This document shows positions 46,987-57,255 of a DNA stretch of 64,000 nucleotides, piece after piece; within the stretch, counting starts at the first letter, position 1, and every line of letters begins with the position of its first letter. This stretch comes from Pycnococcus provasolii (lineage: Eukaryota; Chlorophyta; Pseudoscourfieldiophyceae; Pseudoscourfieldiales). The stretch is from positions 744,001 to 808,000 of the forward strand of contig CP150553.1 of NCBI GenBank assembly GCA_049487715.1, in the 5' to 3' direction. The notes beneath the pieces were generated by a model that searched no databases, was not told the DNA's origin, and saw only the letters and a program-made list of their open reading frames with translations. Made by a program: the position numbers and the translations under genes.

Positions 46987-49038
46987 ATGGCGTTCGTCTC
47001 GCGCGCTGAGAAGAAAATAGGACCGGGCGCGCTCGGCAGCGGTACCGAGCTGTCAGGACCAGGAGCGTACGACAAGAAGTCATTCACAGACAAGCACTTC
47101 TATGCAACCGCCGCGTTCCACACCTCGGAGGACAGGAACATCACAAAGCCTGCGAACTTCAACCCAGGGCCGGGCGCGTATGCACCACCAAAGTCGCAGC
47201 TCAACGTGCAGACTGCAGGTGTCACAGGCGCGGCTTTCGTGAACCGCGTCTCGCGCTTCCCCTCCTCGAAGCAGAGCTTTGCCGAAAACCCAGGGCCAGG
47301 TGCTTACGCGGAGGGAAACAAGTGGATTAAGCGAAGGCACCACCGCAGTGAAATTGAGGGACCGTCCGCGGGCCACCCCGAGGGACTGCGCGTGCAGTTT
47401 GCACGCCTGCCCACGGCTCCAAGTGTGCCGAGCCGAAAACAGAGCTACGGCTATGAGGAGGGAAACTCAGGCGAGCTGGTCATGCAGAAGCCGCCAGAGG
47501 GCGGCTTCTCGGGATTCGGTGGCGACACGGTGGGACCTGCGGGATACACGCCGCAGTACGGCCAGGTGACAAAGACGAAGGCTACGAGTTGGGGTCGCAG
47601 CCGCGCGCGGCGTAGCAACCTCGCGAGCGGCGAGGCGGCCGACACGCCAGGACCAGGGCGCTACGAACGCACTGGAAGGGGCGTCGCGTCGTTCTCCGAA
47701 GCGTCCACGTGGGTGGCGCCTGACAAGCTCGCGTCGAGCAAGCCAGCGAAGGAGAAGCGCACCGGTGGTGGCGTAAAGGGTGCGTCCGCGGCGGCAGGCT
47801 CGGTCGACGGCCGGCCGCGGAGGCCAAAGGTTCTCGAGGACGACGCAAAGGACGTGCTCGCCGAGGATCGGGTGCCGCCGCTACCAGCGAAGACGAACTC
47901 CATGTTCGCAAGCCGGTCGCTGCGCGACCACCAGCGTAACGTGCTGGACGAGGACCTCACACCTGGCCCTGGCGCGTATCGCCAGGCGACGTCATTTCGA
48001 ACGCGCAAGGTTTCCGACCGTTACCAGTTCTTCGGCAGCACGCAGCAGCGCGCGTATGAGCAGGAGCCGACTCAGCTGCTGCACGCCAGCACAAATATCC
48101 TCGCACCGGGTCCAGGTGCGTACGATTCGGTGAAGCACTCCTCCGCATTCAAGCCGCTCTCGGCGCTTCTCCCCGACGCCGCGCCGTTCGCATCGACGCA
48201 GGAGCGTTTCCAGGTGCAAAAAGCGCGCGAGGCTTTGCCCGGTCCCGGCGCGTACGACGAGATGAACGCCGCGCCGGGCACGCTCGTGACGGACGTTGCA
48301 CGGCGCACGCGCGCTCGCGGCGGCGTGTTTGGCACGAAAAGCCAGCGCTTCCCGGCATCAAGAGCCGACGCAGGCTCTGACAAGCAGGGATATTTGTTCC
48401 GCGACGCCGACGGACGCAACCCTGGCCCTGGCAGCTACGAGAGTGGCGAGGGCGTAGGCGTTAGCAACGTGCCGGACGAGACGAGGCAGCCTCTTGGCCA
48501 GCTCATGGTATCGCGTCAGCGGCGCCGCGCGGCGGTCAGCGCATTTGCGAGCGAGACGAAGCGCTTCCAGGATGCGCCTCCGCCAGCTGGCGTCGTGGGT
48601 GGCACGGTGGCGGGCATGCCGGCGAACCGCCGTGTCAAGGCTGTGACGCAGCCGGGCAACCCTCCACCCGGCGCGTACGCGCTGGAGGACCTCTGGGCAC
48701 CGGCGAAACGGAAGGGTGCACGAAGCGAGGCGTTCAGCAGCCGTGCGCAGCGCTTCGGCCAGACGTCGGGCGACGTGATCATGGCGAGCGAGCCTGGCCC
48801 CGGTGCGTACCAGCCGTCGGCTACGAACAAGGGCCACATCATCATGAGCGGCCGTCGCGCGAACAACGTTCCGAACGTGTCGTACGCGGGCTTCAGCTCG
48901 AATCAGCGCCGTTTCTTGGGCGGCATGGGGCAAAGCAAGGCTGGCGGCCCTGGTCCTGGCTCGTACGACTCATACGACCCGTACAAGAGCATGCTGCACC
49001 GTTCGTTCAACGTGACGATCGACGGCGTGGTATTTTAA
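46987..49038 (+). CDS. SHIPPO/STPGR repeat protein, probable axonemal component
   Basis: 683 residues. At least eleven copies of the sperm-tail PG-rich repeat core (PGPGAY and variants such as PGPGSY, PGPGRY, PPPGAY) are spread over the whole length, spaced by about 35-80 residues. Many are followed by repeats of the FGTKSQRF / FSSNQRRF type, the other conserved half of the unit. STPGR (ODF3/SHIPPO1-like) proteins line the inside of ciliary and flagellar microtubules. The rest is disordered and basic. This gene is the best sign in the window that the organism builds flagella. Confidence 0.9.
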   Translation: MAFVSRAEKKIGPGALGSGTELSGPGAYDKKSFTDKHFYATAAFHTSEDRNITKPANFNPGPGAYAPPKSQLNVQTAGVTGAAFVNRVSRFPSSKQSFAENPGPGAYAEGNKWIKRRHHRSEIEGPSAGHPEGLRVQFARLPTAPSVPSRKQSYGYEEGNSGELVMQKPPEGGFSGFGGDTVGPAGYTPQYGQVTKTKATSWGRSRARRSNLASGEAADTPGPGRYERTGRGVASFSEASTWVAPDKLASSKPAKEKRTGGGVKGASAAAGSVDGRPRRPKVLEDDAKDVLAEDRVPPLPAKTNSMFASRSLRDHQRNVLDEDLTPGPGAYRQATSFRTRKVSDRYQFFGSTQQRAYEQEPTQLLHASTNILAPGPGAYDSVKHSSAFKPLSALLPDAAPFASTQERFQVQKAREALPGPGAYDEMNAAPGTLVTDVARRTRARGGVFGTKSQRFPASRADAGSDKQGYLFRDADGRNPGPGSYESGEGVGVSNVPDETRQPLGQLMVSRQRRRAAVSAFASETKRFQDAPPPAGVVGGTVAGMPANRRVKAVTQPGNPPPGAYALEDLWAPAKRKGARSEAFSSRAQRFGQTSGDVIMASEPGPGAYQPSATNKGHIIMSGRRANNVPNVSYAGFSSNQRRFLGGMGQSKAGGPGPGSYDSYDPYKSMLHRSFNVTIDGVVF

Positions 49039-49650
49039 CTTAAATTTCATACTTTGATCCGCCTTAAAGAGTGTTGTCCCGACGTGAAAAACTGGCCAAC
49101 TGCTGAAGCTAAAACCCCGACAGATAGTTCTTACCATAACCCCGAACTACTAAAAACCTCCCCATTGTTCGTCGGTTTGATTCTAAAGTGAATCCCCAAG
49201 CAAGTGCGCTCACTAAAGCATACAGTGGGCAGCAAAAGTCAAGTAAAAAGTCTTGTTTGTTGGGGAGGCCTACCTTAACACGTGCTGTGCAACGTCAAGG
49301 CGATCTTGTTTGTCGTCACCACCTGGAGGTGGGCGGATTGGGACGAAACTAACCTTATGTAATTTATCTTTGCGCCAGCTCCTCCCGGAGGGCCTTCCTC
49401 AAGCTGTCGAGAGTCTCGTACCCGGGTGGACCTCCCCCGCGCCCGCGGGTGTGTAAAAGTTTCCCTGAAACTGAAAGGGAAAGAAAGGGGAGGCGGTCCC
49501 TTCCCCTGCCCTTCCCTTCCGGCCTTCCCTTGCGACCCTTTCACTTGAGCCTGTGTGTGTGTGTGCACAGTCTCTGCCGAGCTGTCCCGTGCCCGTGCTC
49601 GTTGAAAGGGACGTCGTGCTCGTTGGGCTGCACTCGTCTGGAGGCGTCTC
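49039..49650. promoter_or_regulatory. Intergenic region upstream of the TMEM65-like gene
   Basis: About 610 bp. AT-rich on the left (3' end of the STPGR gene). A GT run is seen at about 49553-49565. A minus-strand open frame across it lacks recognisable content and mostly shadows the next gene. Confidence 0.5.
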
Positions 49651-50487
49651 ATGCCGAAGCACCACTCCGCCGGCCTCGACGCCGCCACGCGCACGTCCGT
49701 GTCCTCGACGGCGCTCGCGCTCTCGACGGACGAGTCGTCCGTCTCAGACTCGACGGCGCAGCAGCTCGTGTCGCAGCTGTCCAAGGGTGGCAAGCGCGCT
49801 CTCGCGCGCGCTCTGGGGGTCAAGGAGGGCCAAATGGAAAGTATATCCGCGTTCGAAATGATGGACCTTGACGGTGACGGCACCGTGACGAAGAAGGAGT
49901 ACGACCAATTTGTGCTCGAACGCGCCAAGAGCCAGAGCATGCCGCTGACGTTCACACAAAAGGCGCAAGTCGTCATGCGTGGGGCAGTGGAAATGTTCGG
50001 CTTCGGCTTCACGGACAACACCATCATGCTAACGTGCGGGGCTGCCATCGAGCGCGCATTAGGGCCGACATTTGGCATAACAGGATTCGCGGCGGCGGCA
50101 TGCGGGAACCTCATTTCAGACAGCTGCGGCGTGGTGTCGACGACGACCATCAACAACGTCACGGCGCCGTTCTTGCCCGACATTGGACTTTCCGAAACGC
50201 AGGAGCGATTCGCATCTACACAAGCGCTGGCTCAGACTGGTCAAATTGGCGGCGTGATGGTGGGAGGTGTGTTTGGTTGCTGGCCGCTCCTAGCGAAGCG
50301 CGTCTCGAATAGGTGGAAGGGTGCAGCGAGCGTGTCGGCAGCTGCCAACCCCGCCATATCGCGTGCGGCGCGCATGAAAGACATGCGTCTTGCTGTCGGC
50401 GCGGCGGTGCTATTCGCCGTGGTGGAGATGCACCGCATGGAGAAGAGGAGAGATGATCTTCGAAAAGCAAATGATACAAAGGCTTAA
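49651..50487 (+). CDS. EF-hand plus TMEM65-domain membrane protein
   Basis: 278 residues. One canonical EF-hand loop, DLDGDGTVTKKE, at residues 72-83 should bind Ca2+. From about 110 to 215 comes a TMEM65 domain: GFGFTDNTIMLTCG, ALGPTFGITGFAAAACGNLISDSCGVVS, with two or three hydrophobic helices. A last hydrophobic segment lies near 250-263. Animal TMEM65 is an inner mitochondrial membrane protein linked to Na+/Ca2+ exchange; the added EF-hand would give direct Ca2+ sensing. The Ser/Thr-rich N terminus could be a targeting peptide. The ATG is the first in frame. Confidence 0.88.
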   Translation: MPKHHSAGLDAATRTSVSSTALALSTDESSVSDSTAQQLVSQLSKGGKRALARALGVKEGQMESISAFEMMDLDGDGTVTKKEYDQFVLERAKSQSMPLTFTQKAQVVMRGAVEMFGFGFTDNTIMLTCGAAIERALGPTFGITGFAAAACGNLISDSCGVVSTTTINNVTAPFLPDIGLSETQERFASTQALAQTGQIGGVMVGGVFGCWPLLAKRVSNRWKGAASVSAAANPAISRAARMKDMRLAVGAAVLFAVVEMHRMEKRRDDLRKANDTKA

Positions 50488-50520
50488 TGAATTTAATAAT
50501 GAAGGGATGCTCCTAATAAG

Positions 50521-51828
50521 TTATACCGATACTGCTCTTCCGCTATGGTTCGGCTCAATAGGATTCACTCCTCCTCCTCCTCCTCCTCCTCCTCCGCCAC
50601 GACGACCTCCTCTTCGCCCACCGCGGCGCCTTCGCGCATGCACGCGGGCTGTGCACGCAGGCGACGGACAGCACAGCGCACAGCACTGGTAGGGGCAGCG
50701 CATGCTCGCGGTGTTCAAGCAGTTTGCGCAACGGCGATGCGCAACCATATCGTCTTGACCCTCGTCGTCGGTGGAACCCCAAGTGTCCGTGTACTCGGTT
50801 CCGGAATCCTCTTCGTCGCTCGTCTCTTCCTCGCTCCAGCTGTCCGAGTCGGCACCGTCAATCCACGCCGCGACGCGTTCCCACTCTGATACGAAGGCAT
50901 CGGCAACAACCTTCGGCGGCTCCTCATCGACTTCCTCTTCCACCGACTCCTCATCGCCTGCGTACACAGCCTGCCTCATCGCCGCGCGCTGCGCGCGACG
51001 TTCCGCCCGTCGCCTTCTGCGAACGAGCTCCGACGCCGCAAAGACGAGCGCCTGCGGAATGGGTCTCTCGACGCGACACATCGGACAATGTGCCGTCTGC
51101 ATCTCCGGCGGTGTCGGCGACGTTTCGCCAAACATCTTCTCGCGGTCGTATCTCCTGAGCGGTCTGCAGCTCACCTGGCGCAGCTCGGCCTTTGCAAGGC
51201 AGCACGAATGCAGCGCGGCGCCACAGCACGTTAGTAGTATGTCAGGCTTATCGTCGAGGCATATGACGCAGCAGGAAGCTGCCTGCTGTTCTCGCCACAG
51301 TCGACCAGCGCGGTCAAGCTCATCTTGCTCAGTCTGCCTCGCTTTCCTCTCCGCATCGGCAGCATCTTGCTGAGCCTGTGCAAGACCTTTCTGCTTTCCT
51401 ATTTCGGAAGGCTGCGAGCGTCGCCTGCGTCCTCCACGATTGTTGCGGTTTCCAGGAGCCCGTGAATTTGGCTGTTGTTCGCCATCAGCAGCAGTTTGGT
51501 GGTGATGCTGACTTGGAAGTGGACTTGGTGAGGACGTGGATGCCGGATGTGGCTGAGCACGCCGCTCGTCGGCTGCTGCGTGCTGCGTGGACTCACCAGC
51601 CGCGTGGCTGCGACTGTGCTGCTGCTGAGTTCTTCGCTGATGAGAGCCCTGACGAGTGAGACTGAGCGCGGGAGCGGGCACGCTGACATGACTGAGGTGA
51701 AGTGATGATTCCTCGTGCAACTCCTCCTGCTCCTCTCTACCCCTCCCCGATGGCGAGCTCAAGGGTATAATCTCTCGCGGGTCACGCGATGCCCAAGGCG
51801 CGGGAGGGGCGCGCTGCATCGGCGCCAT
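50521..51828 (-). CDS. RING-like zinc-finger protein with acidic and RGG-like regions
   Basis: 435 residues. A Cys-rich module at about 187-250 reads CCVICLDD, then LTCCGAALHSCCLAKAEL, then CPMCR, which is the layout of a RING finger with a long loop between the third and fourth pairs; E3 ubiquitin ligase activity is the usual role. A second Cys cluster near 368-395 (CANCLNTASMRCPYQCCALCC) may be another zinc site. Between them lies a strongly acidic stretch. The N terminus is Gln/Ser/Pro-rich, and the C terminus is Arg/Gly-rich from a CCT repeat in the DNA. The two genes meet tail to tail 33 bp apart. Confidence 0.75.
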   Translation of the reverse strand: MAPMQRAPPAPWASRDPREIIPLSSPSGRGREEQEELHEESSLHLSHVSVPAPALSLTRQGSHQRRTQQQHSRSHAAGESTQHAAADERRAQPHPASTSSPSPLPSQHHHQTAADGEQQPNSRAPGNRNNRGGRRRRSQPSEIGKQKGLAQAQQDAADAERKARQTEQDELDRAGRLWREQQAASCCVICLDDKPDILLTCCGAALHSCCLAKAELRQVSCRPLRRYDREKMFGETSPTPPEMQTAHCPMCRVERPIPQALVFAASELVRRRRRAERRAQRAAMRQAVYAGDEESVEEEVDEEPPKVVADAFVSEWERVAAWIDGADSDSWSEEETSDEEDSGTEYTDTWGSTDDEGQDDMVAHRRCANCLNTASMRCPYQCCALCCPSPACTARVHARRRRGGRRGGRRGGGGGGGGGGVNPIEPNHSGRAVSV

Positions 51829-52154
51829 ACCTATCCTTCCTAGGCAGTGAGAAAGAGAATGGGAAGCCGAGAAAACGCCAATAAATCATCTACCCGAGCT
51901 CCTGACCACCACACTGAGTGCGAGTTTTGCGTGAGAAGTGCTGGAAAAAGTGCAAAGAAAAGAGGGGTCAGTGGACTTCTCCCCCCCCTGAAATCCCGGT
52001 CAATAGACATTTAGACTACCTTCTTCTGCTCTGCTTTGTCAAACAAACTCCACGTGCCAGGGGAAACGAACCTGCGCTTTGCTTTTGTTTGTTTGGTGTG
52101 CCCTGCCTTCTTTCGTCATCGAAAACCATACCTCAGTCAGGAAAGCTGCAATCA
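51829..52154. promoter_or_regulatory. Divergent promoter region, RING-like and WW genes
   Basis: 326 bp. The plus-strand frame is open from 51918, but the sequence there is Cys/Leu-rich and reads like leader; no other feature was seen. Confidence 0.4.
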
Positions 52155-52820
52155 ATGGCTCGTCGTGCCGTCGCCAACGCTGTTGGGATAGGGGCTGTTG
52201 GGGAAGGAGGGATGCTTCTCTCTACCTTTAGTGCTGCTTCGCCTAAGCTTGCCCCCCTGTGCCTCTGTGTCCCTATTGTGTCTCCTGTGTCAACTTCTCT
52301 GTCAACGTCCACGTTGGAGGCGAGAACGTGGGGGGGCACGAACGGGGGCGCTTTTCGGCGCGGATTCGCGGCACGTTCCGTCAAAACCAGTGGGGACAAA
52401 GTCCCGCCGCCACCCGCGCCGAAAAGCGAATGGGAGGCAGTCACTGACCAAGCAAGCGGCGGAACGTACTACTGGAACCGACGAACGAACGAAACCACCG
52501 CCGTGGGCGTGCCGCACCCCGACGGACCGCCACCGCCCGCCGCGCACGGAGGGCAGCCCGCCGGAGGGGGAGGTGGCATACTCGGAGGCTTAGGCTCGAT
52601 GATGGCGCAGGGTATGGCGCTCGGCGCAGGTTCGGAAGTGGGCCACAGAATCATGGGTGGGCTCATGGGTGGTGGCGGACACGCGCCGCCACAGCAGGCG
52701 CCGCCGCAGCAGAATGACGCGACGGGGTGGGGCGCGGGCGAGTTCGACGACGACGACGGATTGGGTGACGACGACGACGGCGACGGCTTCGACGGTGGTG
52801 ACTGGGGAGGTTGGGAGTGA
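52155..52820 (+). CDS. Small WW-like protein with glycine zipper, possibly mitochondrial
   Basis: 221 residues from ATG 52155. The N terminus (MARRAVANAVG, later RRGFAARSVK) fits an organelle-targeting peptide. A WW-like module, SEWEAVTDQASGGTYYWNRRTNETT, lies near residues 91-115; the second Trp is replaced, so Pro-ligand binding is uncertain. A Gly/Met-rich segment (about 141-172, GGILGGLGSMM and MGGLMGGGG) resembles a membrane glycine zipper. The end is Asp/Gly-rich. An upstream in-frame ATG at 51918 is possible but adds an unlikely sequence. Function unknown. Confidence 0.65.
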   Translation: MARRAVANAVGIGAVGEGGMLLSTFSAASPKLAPLCLCVPIVSPVSTSLSTSTLEARTWGGTNGGAFRRGFAARSVKTSGDKVPPPPAPKSEWEAVTDQASGGTYYWNRRTNETTAVGVPHPDGPPPPAAHGGQPAGGGGGILGGLGSMMAQGMALGAGSEVGHRIMGGLMGGGGHAPPQQAPPQQNDATGWGAGEFDDDDGLGDDDDGDGFDGGDWGGWE

Positions 52821-52871
52821 GGCTGAAAAACATGTATGCAAGCTTGTTTTGAAGGGTAAAGACACGTTGTT

Positions 52872-53040
52872 TCACGGTACCCATCCTGATCTTGTCGGAG
52901 TTGTCGGAGCCTCCTTTTTTGTTCGCGTTGGCGTCGAAGGTGCAACCGACTTTTTCTGGGGTGTCAACTTCAGCTCCTTCATGGGCATGCCAGACGTTGC
53001 CCGTCGCGGGACGACACTGTCAGGAGAGCTCGCGGGAATC

Positions 53041-53072
<32 letters not shown>

Positions 53073-53129
53073 ATCCTCCTCGACGTCGTCATCGTCGTCG
53101 TCAGATTCGAACGGTCTGTCGTCCTCCAT
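52872..53129 (-). CDS. Small acidic protein, tentative
   Basis: 85 residues from ATG 53129: MEDDRPFES, a long Asp/Glu run coded by a GAC/GAG repeat, then a Lys/Pro/Thr-rich end with a TPTRTKK motif. No family is recognised. The frame is open further upstream without an ATG, through a hydrophobic stretch, so an upstream exon is possible. Much of the length is low complexity, so it may not be a gene. Confidence 0.3.
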
Positions 53130-53569
53130 GGCGAGTCTTACGTGGTTCACGGCGACAAGAATCGCAAGAATGACACCCCATCTACCTCTTAAGCGGCGCC
53201 AGCTTCCCGCGAGCACGTTCGCCTGTACAAGGTATTGCGTGTTTTGTGAGTTGGATCAGAGCTTTTGTCGCCTTAAAAACAAGCACAAGCGCAGAAACGA
53301 CAAGAAACGGCAAAAAAAGACGTACTCTGACGTGTATTGCTGACGGAGGTAGTTTCACGCGTCTGTAAGCCTGTGGTGATTGTGACGGTGACGATGAAGA
53401 TGACGGTGACGACGACGGCGACGCTGACGTGAGCGACGGCATGCCCGTGTGAAAAAAACAAACCCGTACCAAATACCCGTACCAAAGTTTACCCAGGTGC
53501 TGAGATTTCCTTCCCCGGTAAGAAATAGTGCATCTCCCCCTCCCCCCTCCGCTCAATCATTCGCATGCC
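53130..53569. other. Intergenic region with GAC/GAT trinucleotide tract
   Basis: 440 bp. A TGACG/GATGACG-rich tract lies at about 53376-53432. No convincing gene is seen. Confidence 0.45.
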
Positions 53570-54714
53570 ATGGCCTTGATACGACCCTCCGCCACCGCGC
53601 GCCTCCAGCTCTCCACGCTTGTGTCCACATCTCGCGCTGCCTCTCCGTGGGAGTGGTCTGTTGACGTACACGGCGGCGGCACGGCGGCCTCGCCGAGTCA
53701 GCCTCGCCACGTTCTCCTCTTCCTGTCGGGATGGCCTGATGATAAACGAGCTTGGACACCCACCGCACAGGCTGTCGCCTCGGACGAAATCATGTGCGGT
53801 GTCATATGCATGCCTGGCTACGAAGACGTCGCGAGTGCGAGGAAATGCATTCCAGGTGGATTCGACATTGAGGACGTCGTGACGATCGTGGAGAAGACGG
53901 CGGAGAAGCTTCTTCAACACGCGTCGTGCTCGAAGCTCACGCTCGTTTTGCACGACTGGGGTACGGATTTTGCATTCACATATGTCTTCCTGTGTGCCAA
54001 GCCAGAATCAATGAACTCACATACACAAAACACACAAAAAAAGGTTGCTACTTCGGGAGCCTGTTTTTCAACCGTCGGCCTGACCTGGTAAATGGAATCT
54101 TACTCGTAGACATTGGACTTGGACGTTCTGACGCGAGTGCGAAGAAAGGCAAGGTGGCGGAGACGAACACGAAGGCGACGACAGACCCGCACCTGCAGCA
54201 AACCACCGCGGGAACGGTTCGCCTCGTCTTTTACCAGCTGTGGTTCGCTTCCGCGTATCTGCTGGGACGCTACACTTTCGCATGCGTGGGCGATATGTTC
54301 CTGAAGACGTACTTCGCGCTCGCTTCCTTCTTGCCGTTCGTCGGTGTACAGAGTGGAACGATGACGTCCAAAAGCGCACCAGGCATGAAGCCCATGCGTC
54401 CCAGCGCGGAGATAACGTCTTATCTGGGATATCCGTACTGGATGGTGTGGAGTCGCATTTTGCGTGGCGGTTCACCTCCCAAGCCGCGCGCGCCTGACGA
54501 TTTGGATGCAACGCCCGTGGTGTTTTTGTATGGCAAGATGAAGAAGGTCTTCTTTCATACTGCGTCGTTTCTGCGCGACGTCGCTCATCACAGTCCTCCT
54601 TGCAAGGTGGTCGGGTTCGACTGCGGTCACTGGGTGATGGACGCGTTTCCGGCGGAGGTGGTTCGGGAGGTGCGCGCTCTTCTGTCGACGCTCGAGAAGC
54701 GCACGAAACTGTAA
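53570..54714 (+). CDS. Alpha/beta hydrolase, epoxide hydrolase/dehalogenase-like, one intron
   Basis: 353 residues from exons 53570-53960 and 54044-54714, joined in phase 1. Splicing restores the nucleophile elbow and what follows: LHDWG joined to CYFGSLFFNRRPDLVNG. HDWG places an Asp nucleophile (Asp129), as in epoxide hydrolases and haloalkane dehalogenases. LFLSGWPDD near residue 47 is the HGxP-like oxyanion loop, with Ser for His. The charge-relay His is likely His326 (DCGHW) near the C terminus. Between them is a helical, aromatic-rich cap with a hydrophobic stretch. The substrate is unknown. A short Ser/Arg/Thr-rich N terminus could be a targeting signal. Confidence 0.87.
53961..54043 (+). 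other. Intron of the alpha/beta hydrolase gene
   Basis: 83 bases, from GTACGGATTT to an A-run ending AAAAAAAG. Joining the flanks gives the expected HDWG-C-Y-F-G family sequence. Confidence 0.88.
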
Positions 54715-55142
54715 CCCAATCAATCCAATACTATGTTGCTAACAGAATACCCGTACCAGTACAGTACATACACTAACTACACTACAGTAACCCCAGCGCA
54801 GCACGCAAACACATAGTACGAGTATAAATAACTCCAATGCCCAACCACAAAAACCATAAAACATCATAAAGGTAGTCTATCGTCACAGAGCATAGAACCA
54901 TCGAAAACGTGAAAACGTGACACCACCCAACCCCGAACAACCCGAGTCCTCCCCAACCCAAACCCCGAACTACCTTACCACTACAACGAGTCTCTAGTCC
55001 TACCAAATAAGCGGTATCCCCTCCCCCCCTCCTCAGGGCTTTGCTCGGGGCTGCCATTTCCATTTTTCCTTCCCCGGCGGCGACGGCACCCCCCTCCCCC
55101 ACCCCCTCATTCTCCGCGGAGACGTGCGCGTCGTGACCAGTC
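54715..55142. promoter_or_regulatory. Intergenic region upstream of the RBM39-like gene
   Basis: 428 bp, rich in CAAAACC/CCCCAACCC sequence, with TACAGTA motifs at 54760 and 54783 and a C-rich stretch at 55080-55110. A minus-strand open frame here has no recognisable content. Confidence 0.5.
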
Positions 55143-57255
55143 ATGGATGCGAATGACGTGACGTTTACGCGCTTCGTCCCTGCGCGCGTCGTCAGCCTCG
55201 CGCAGGCCTCCGCCTCCACCAAGCAGCGCATAGCCTCCGCGCTGGATCAGGAGGAGGAGGAGGAGGCTGGTGCTGGTGCTGGTGCTGGTACCGCTGGCAA
55301 CAAGCGCTCACCAGGGGGTGGTGATCCCTTGTCGAACAACCCAGGAAAAGGCTCGGGGGAAACCCGCGACTCGAAGTGGGCGCGCGCGAGAGAACGCGAA
55401 CGGGAACGCGACCGCAACGACAGGGAGGAGAGACGCAGGGACCGCGACCACCACTACCGAGGAGGTGGGGGTGGGGGTGGGGGTGGTGGACGCGGGGGTG
55501 GGGGTGGCGGAGGACGAAGGTACAGAAGCCGAAGCCGAAGCCGAAGCCCTGACCCGCGACGACGCGAAAGGCGAGGCGGAGACAGGGGTGGTGGTGACAA
55601 GCGCTCCCCGCGTGACCCCGAAGAAATCCAACGACAAAAAGAGGAACAGAGGGCAAAGGCGGCGGAGCGCGACGCTCGCACAGTTTTTGCCACAAACCTG
55701 TCCACGCGGGCGGACGAGCGCGACCTCTTCGAGTTCTTCAGTGTCGCTGGCGACGTCATGGACGTGCGCGTCATCATGGACCGATTCTCGCGACGCTCCA
55801 AGGGCATGGCGTACATCGAGTACGAAACGCGAGAGGGTGCCGCGAGCGCCCTCGCTCTCTCCGGCTCGTCTTTCTTGGGACAGACGGTGCAGGTGCGTGG
55901 CTCGGAGTCCGAGAAGAACCTCGCCTGGGAATCGGAGAAAAGAGAGAAGAAGGCGGCGGCAGCGACGGCGGCTGTGGAAGCAGGAGGGACGGCAGCAGGA
56001 GGAGGAGCTGCGGCGACGGCAACTGGTGACATGCAGACGGCAGGTGCACCAGGATCAGCTGCGCGACTCAAAAGCGGCAAGCTTGACATTGCGAACATCG
56101 ACCCGAAACTGACAGTGGACAAGCTGCGCACGCTCTTCGAACCGTTCGGCACGTTGGAGGACATCACGCTGACATTGACGCCCGATGGCACCGCTGCGAG
56201 CGGAACGGTTGTGTACGCATCACCGGAGGATGCCGAGCGCGCGATTGGGAGCTTGAATGGAATGTCACTGCGCAATCGACAGCTGATCGTCGCGGCGGCG
56301 ATTGAGATGACTAATACGGCACCACCCATGCCACAGCCTCACATGAACCAACTAGCAGGTGCTGCATTACAGACTGCAGCAGCAGCGGCTGCTGCATCAG
56401 CTGCTGCAACTTCCGTGGAAGTTGCAGCAGCTGCGGAAGCAGCAGCTTCAGACGCGAAGCAGAACACGAAGATGGTGGAGCAGCTCGAGGAAAGAGATGG
56501 TACGTTGCACATGCTCTCTTTTGGTTTTTGCTTGTTTTTCGGGAGGGTGGGTGAAGAGAACGAAGCAATTAGCATCCAAAAGATGCCCCTACTTTGGGTT
56601 GCAAAACTCAAATGAGGAATATCCACGCGCTTATTTCATTATGTTCTACGAGAGATTGCTGACACCCCGGGGGGAGGATGTGAAAATTGATTTCATGGGA
56701 GAGAAGAAATACATCACATCACACCACTTCACGCTTTTACTCACCCTGCTTGCCACCACACTTTGAAAAACGAACACAGGAGGTCTTAAACTGGACTCAA
56801 ACAGACGTGCGATGCTTATGGCACGCCTTGCGGGTGGTGTCGCAGCGGACGACGTTTCCGCCGCGGCAGCTCCCGCAGCTACACAGATGCAAGTATCTCA
56901 CCCCGACCCCGAATTACGATACGTCCAGGGCATTCTTGGTCCCGCCTCGCCCATTGCAACCCCATGCATTCTGCTGAAGAATCTCTTCGACCCCGCAGAA
57001 GAGACGGAGCCTGAGTGGTGGGTCGAGCTTGGTGAGGACGTACGTGAGGAGTGCGAGGCGAAATATGGACATGTGGAACACATTCATGTTGACATTCACT
57101 CGAAGGGATTTGTTTACCTTCGCTTCACCAACACAGATGCGGCAACACAGGCGCAAAACGCGCTCAATGGCCGAATGTTTGCCGGTCGACAGGTTTCCGC
57201 GGAGTACCAGTTCCTCGATCCGTACATTGCACACTTTGCTGCTGCGGCTGAGTAG
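55143..57255 (+). CDS. RBM39: RBM39/CAPER-type splicing factor, one intron
   Basis: 610 residues from exons 55143-56499 and 56780-57255, joined in phase 1. The first 175 residues are an Arg/Glu- and RS-rich region with poly-Gly and RYRSRSRSRS. RRM1 spans about 178-250 (RTVFATNLS, RSKGMAYIEYET) and RRM2 about 310-385 (LDIANIDPKLT). An Ala-rich linker follows. Exon 2 begins GGLKLDSNRRAMLMARLAGG, the conserved RBM39 link, and ends with a U2AF-homology-type RRM3 (CILLKNLFDPAEETEPEW, GHVEHIHVDIHSKGFVYLRF, GRMFAGRQVSAEY). RBM39 works with U2AF65 and SF3B1 in 3' splice site choice and as a coactivator in the nucleus. This is a housekeeping gene for an organism that splices. Confidence 0.95.
56500..56779 (+). 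other. Intron of the RBM39-like gene
   Basis: 280 bases, from GTACGTTGCA to GAACACAG. It contains in-frame stop codons, and its removal joins RRM2 and linker to the RRM3 exon in phase 1. Confidence 0.92.

Noticed and set aside
54782-55231. 149-residue minus-strand open frame
   Set aside because: It overlaps the RBM39 start codon region and shows no domain; probably the promoter of that gene.
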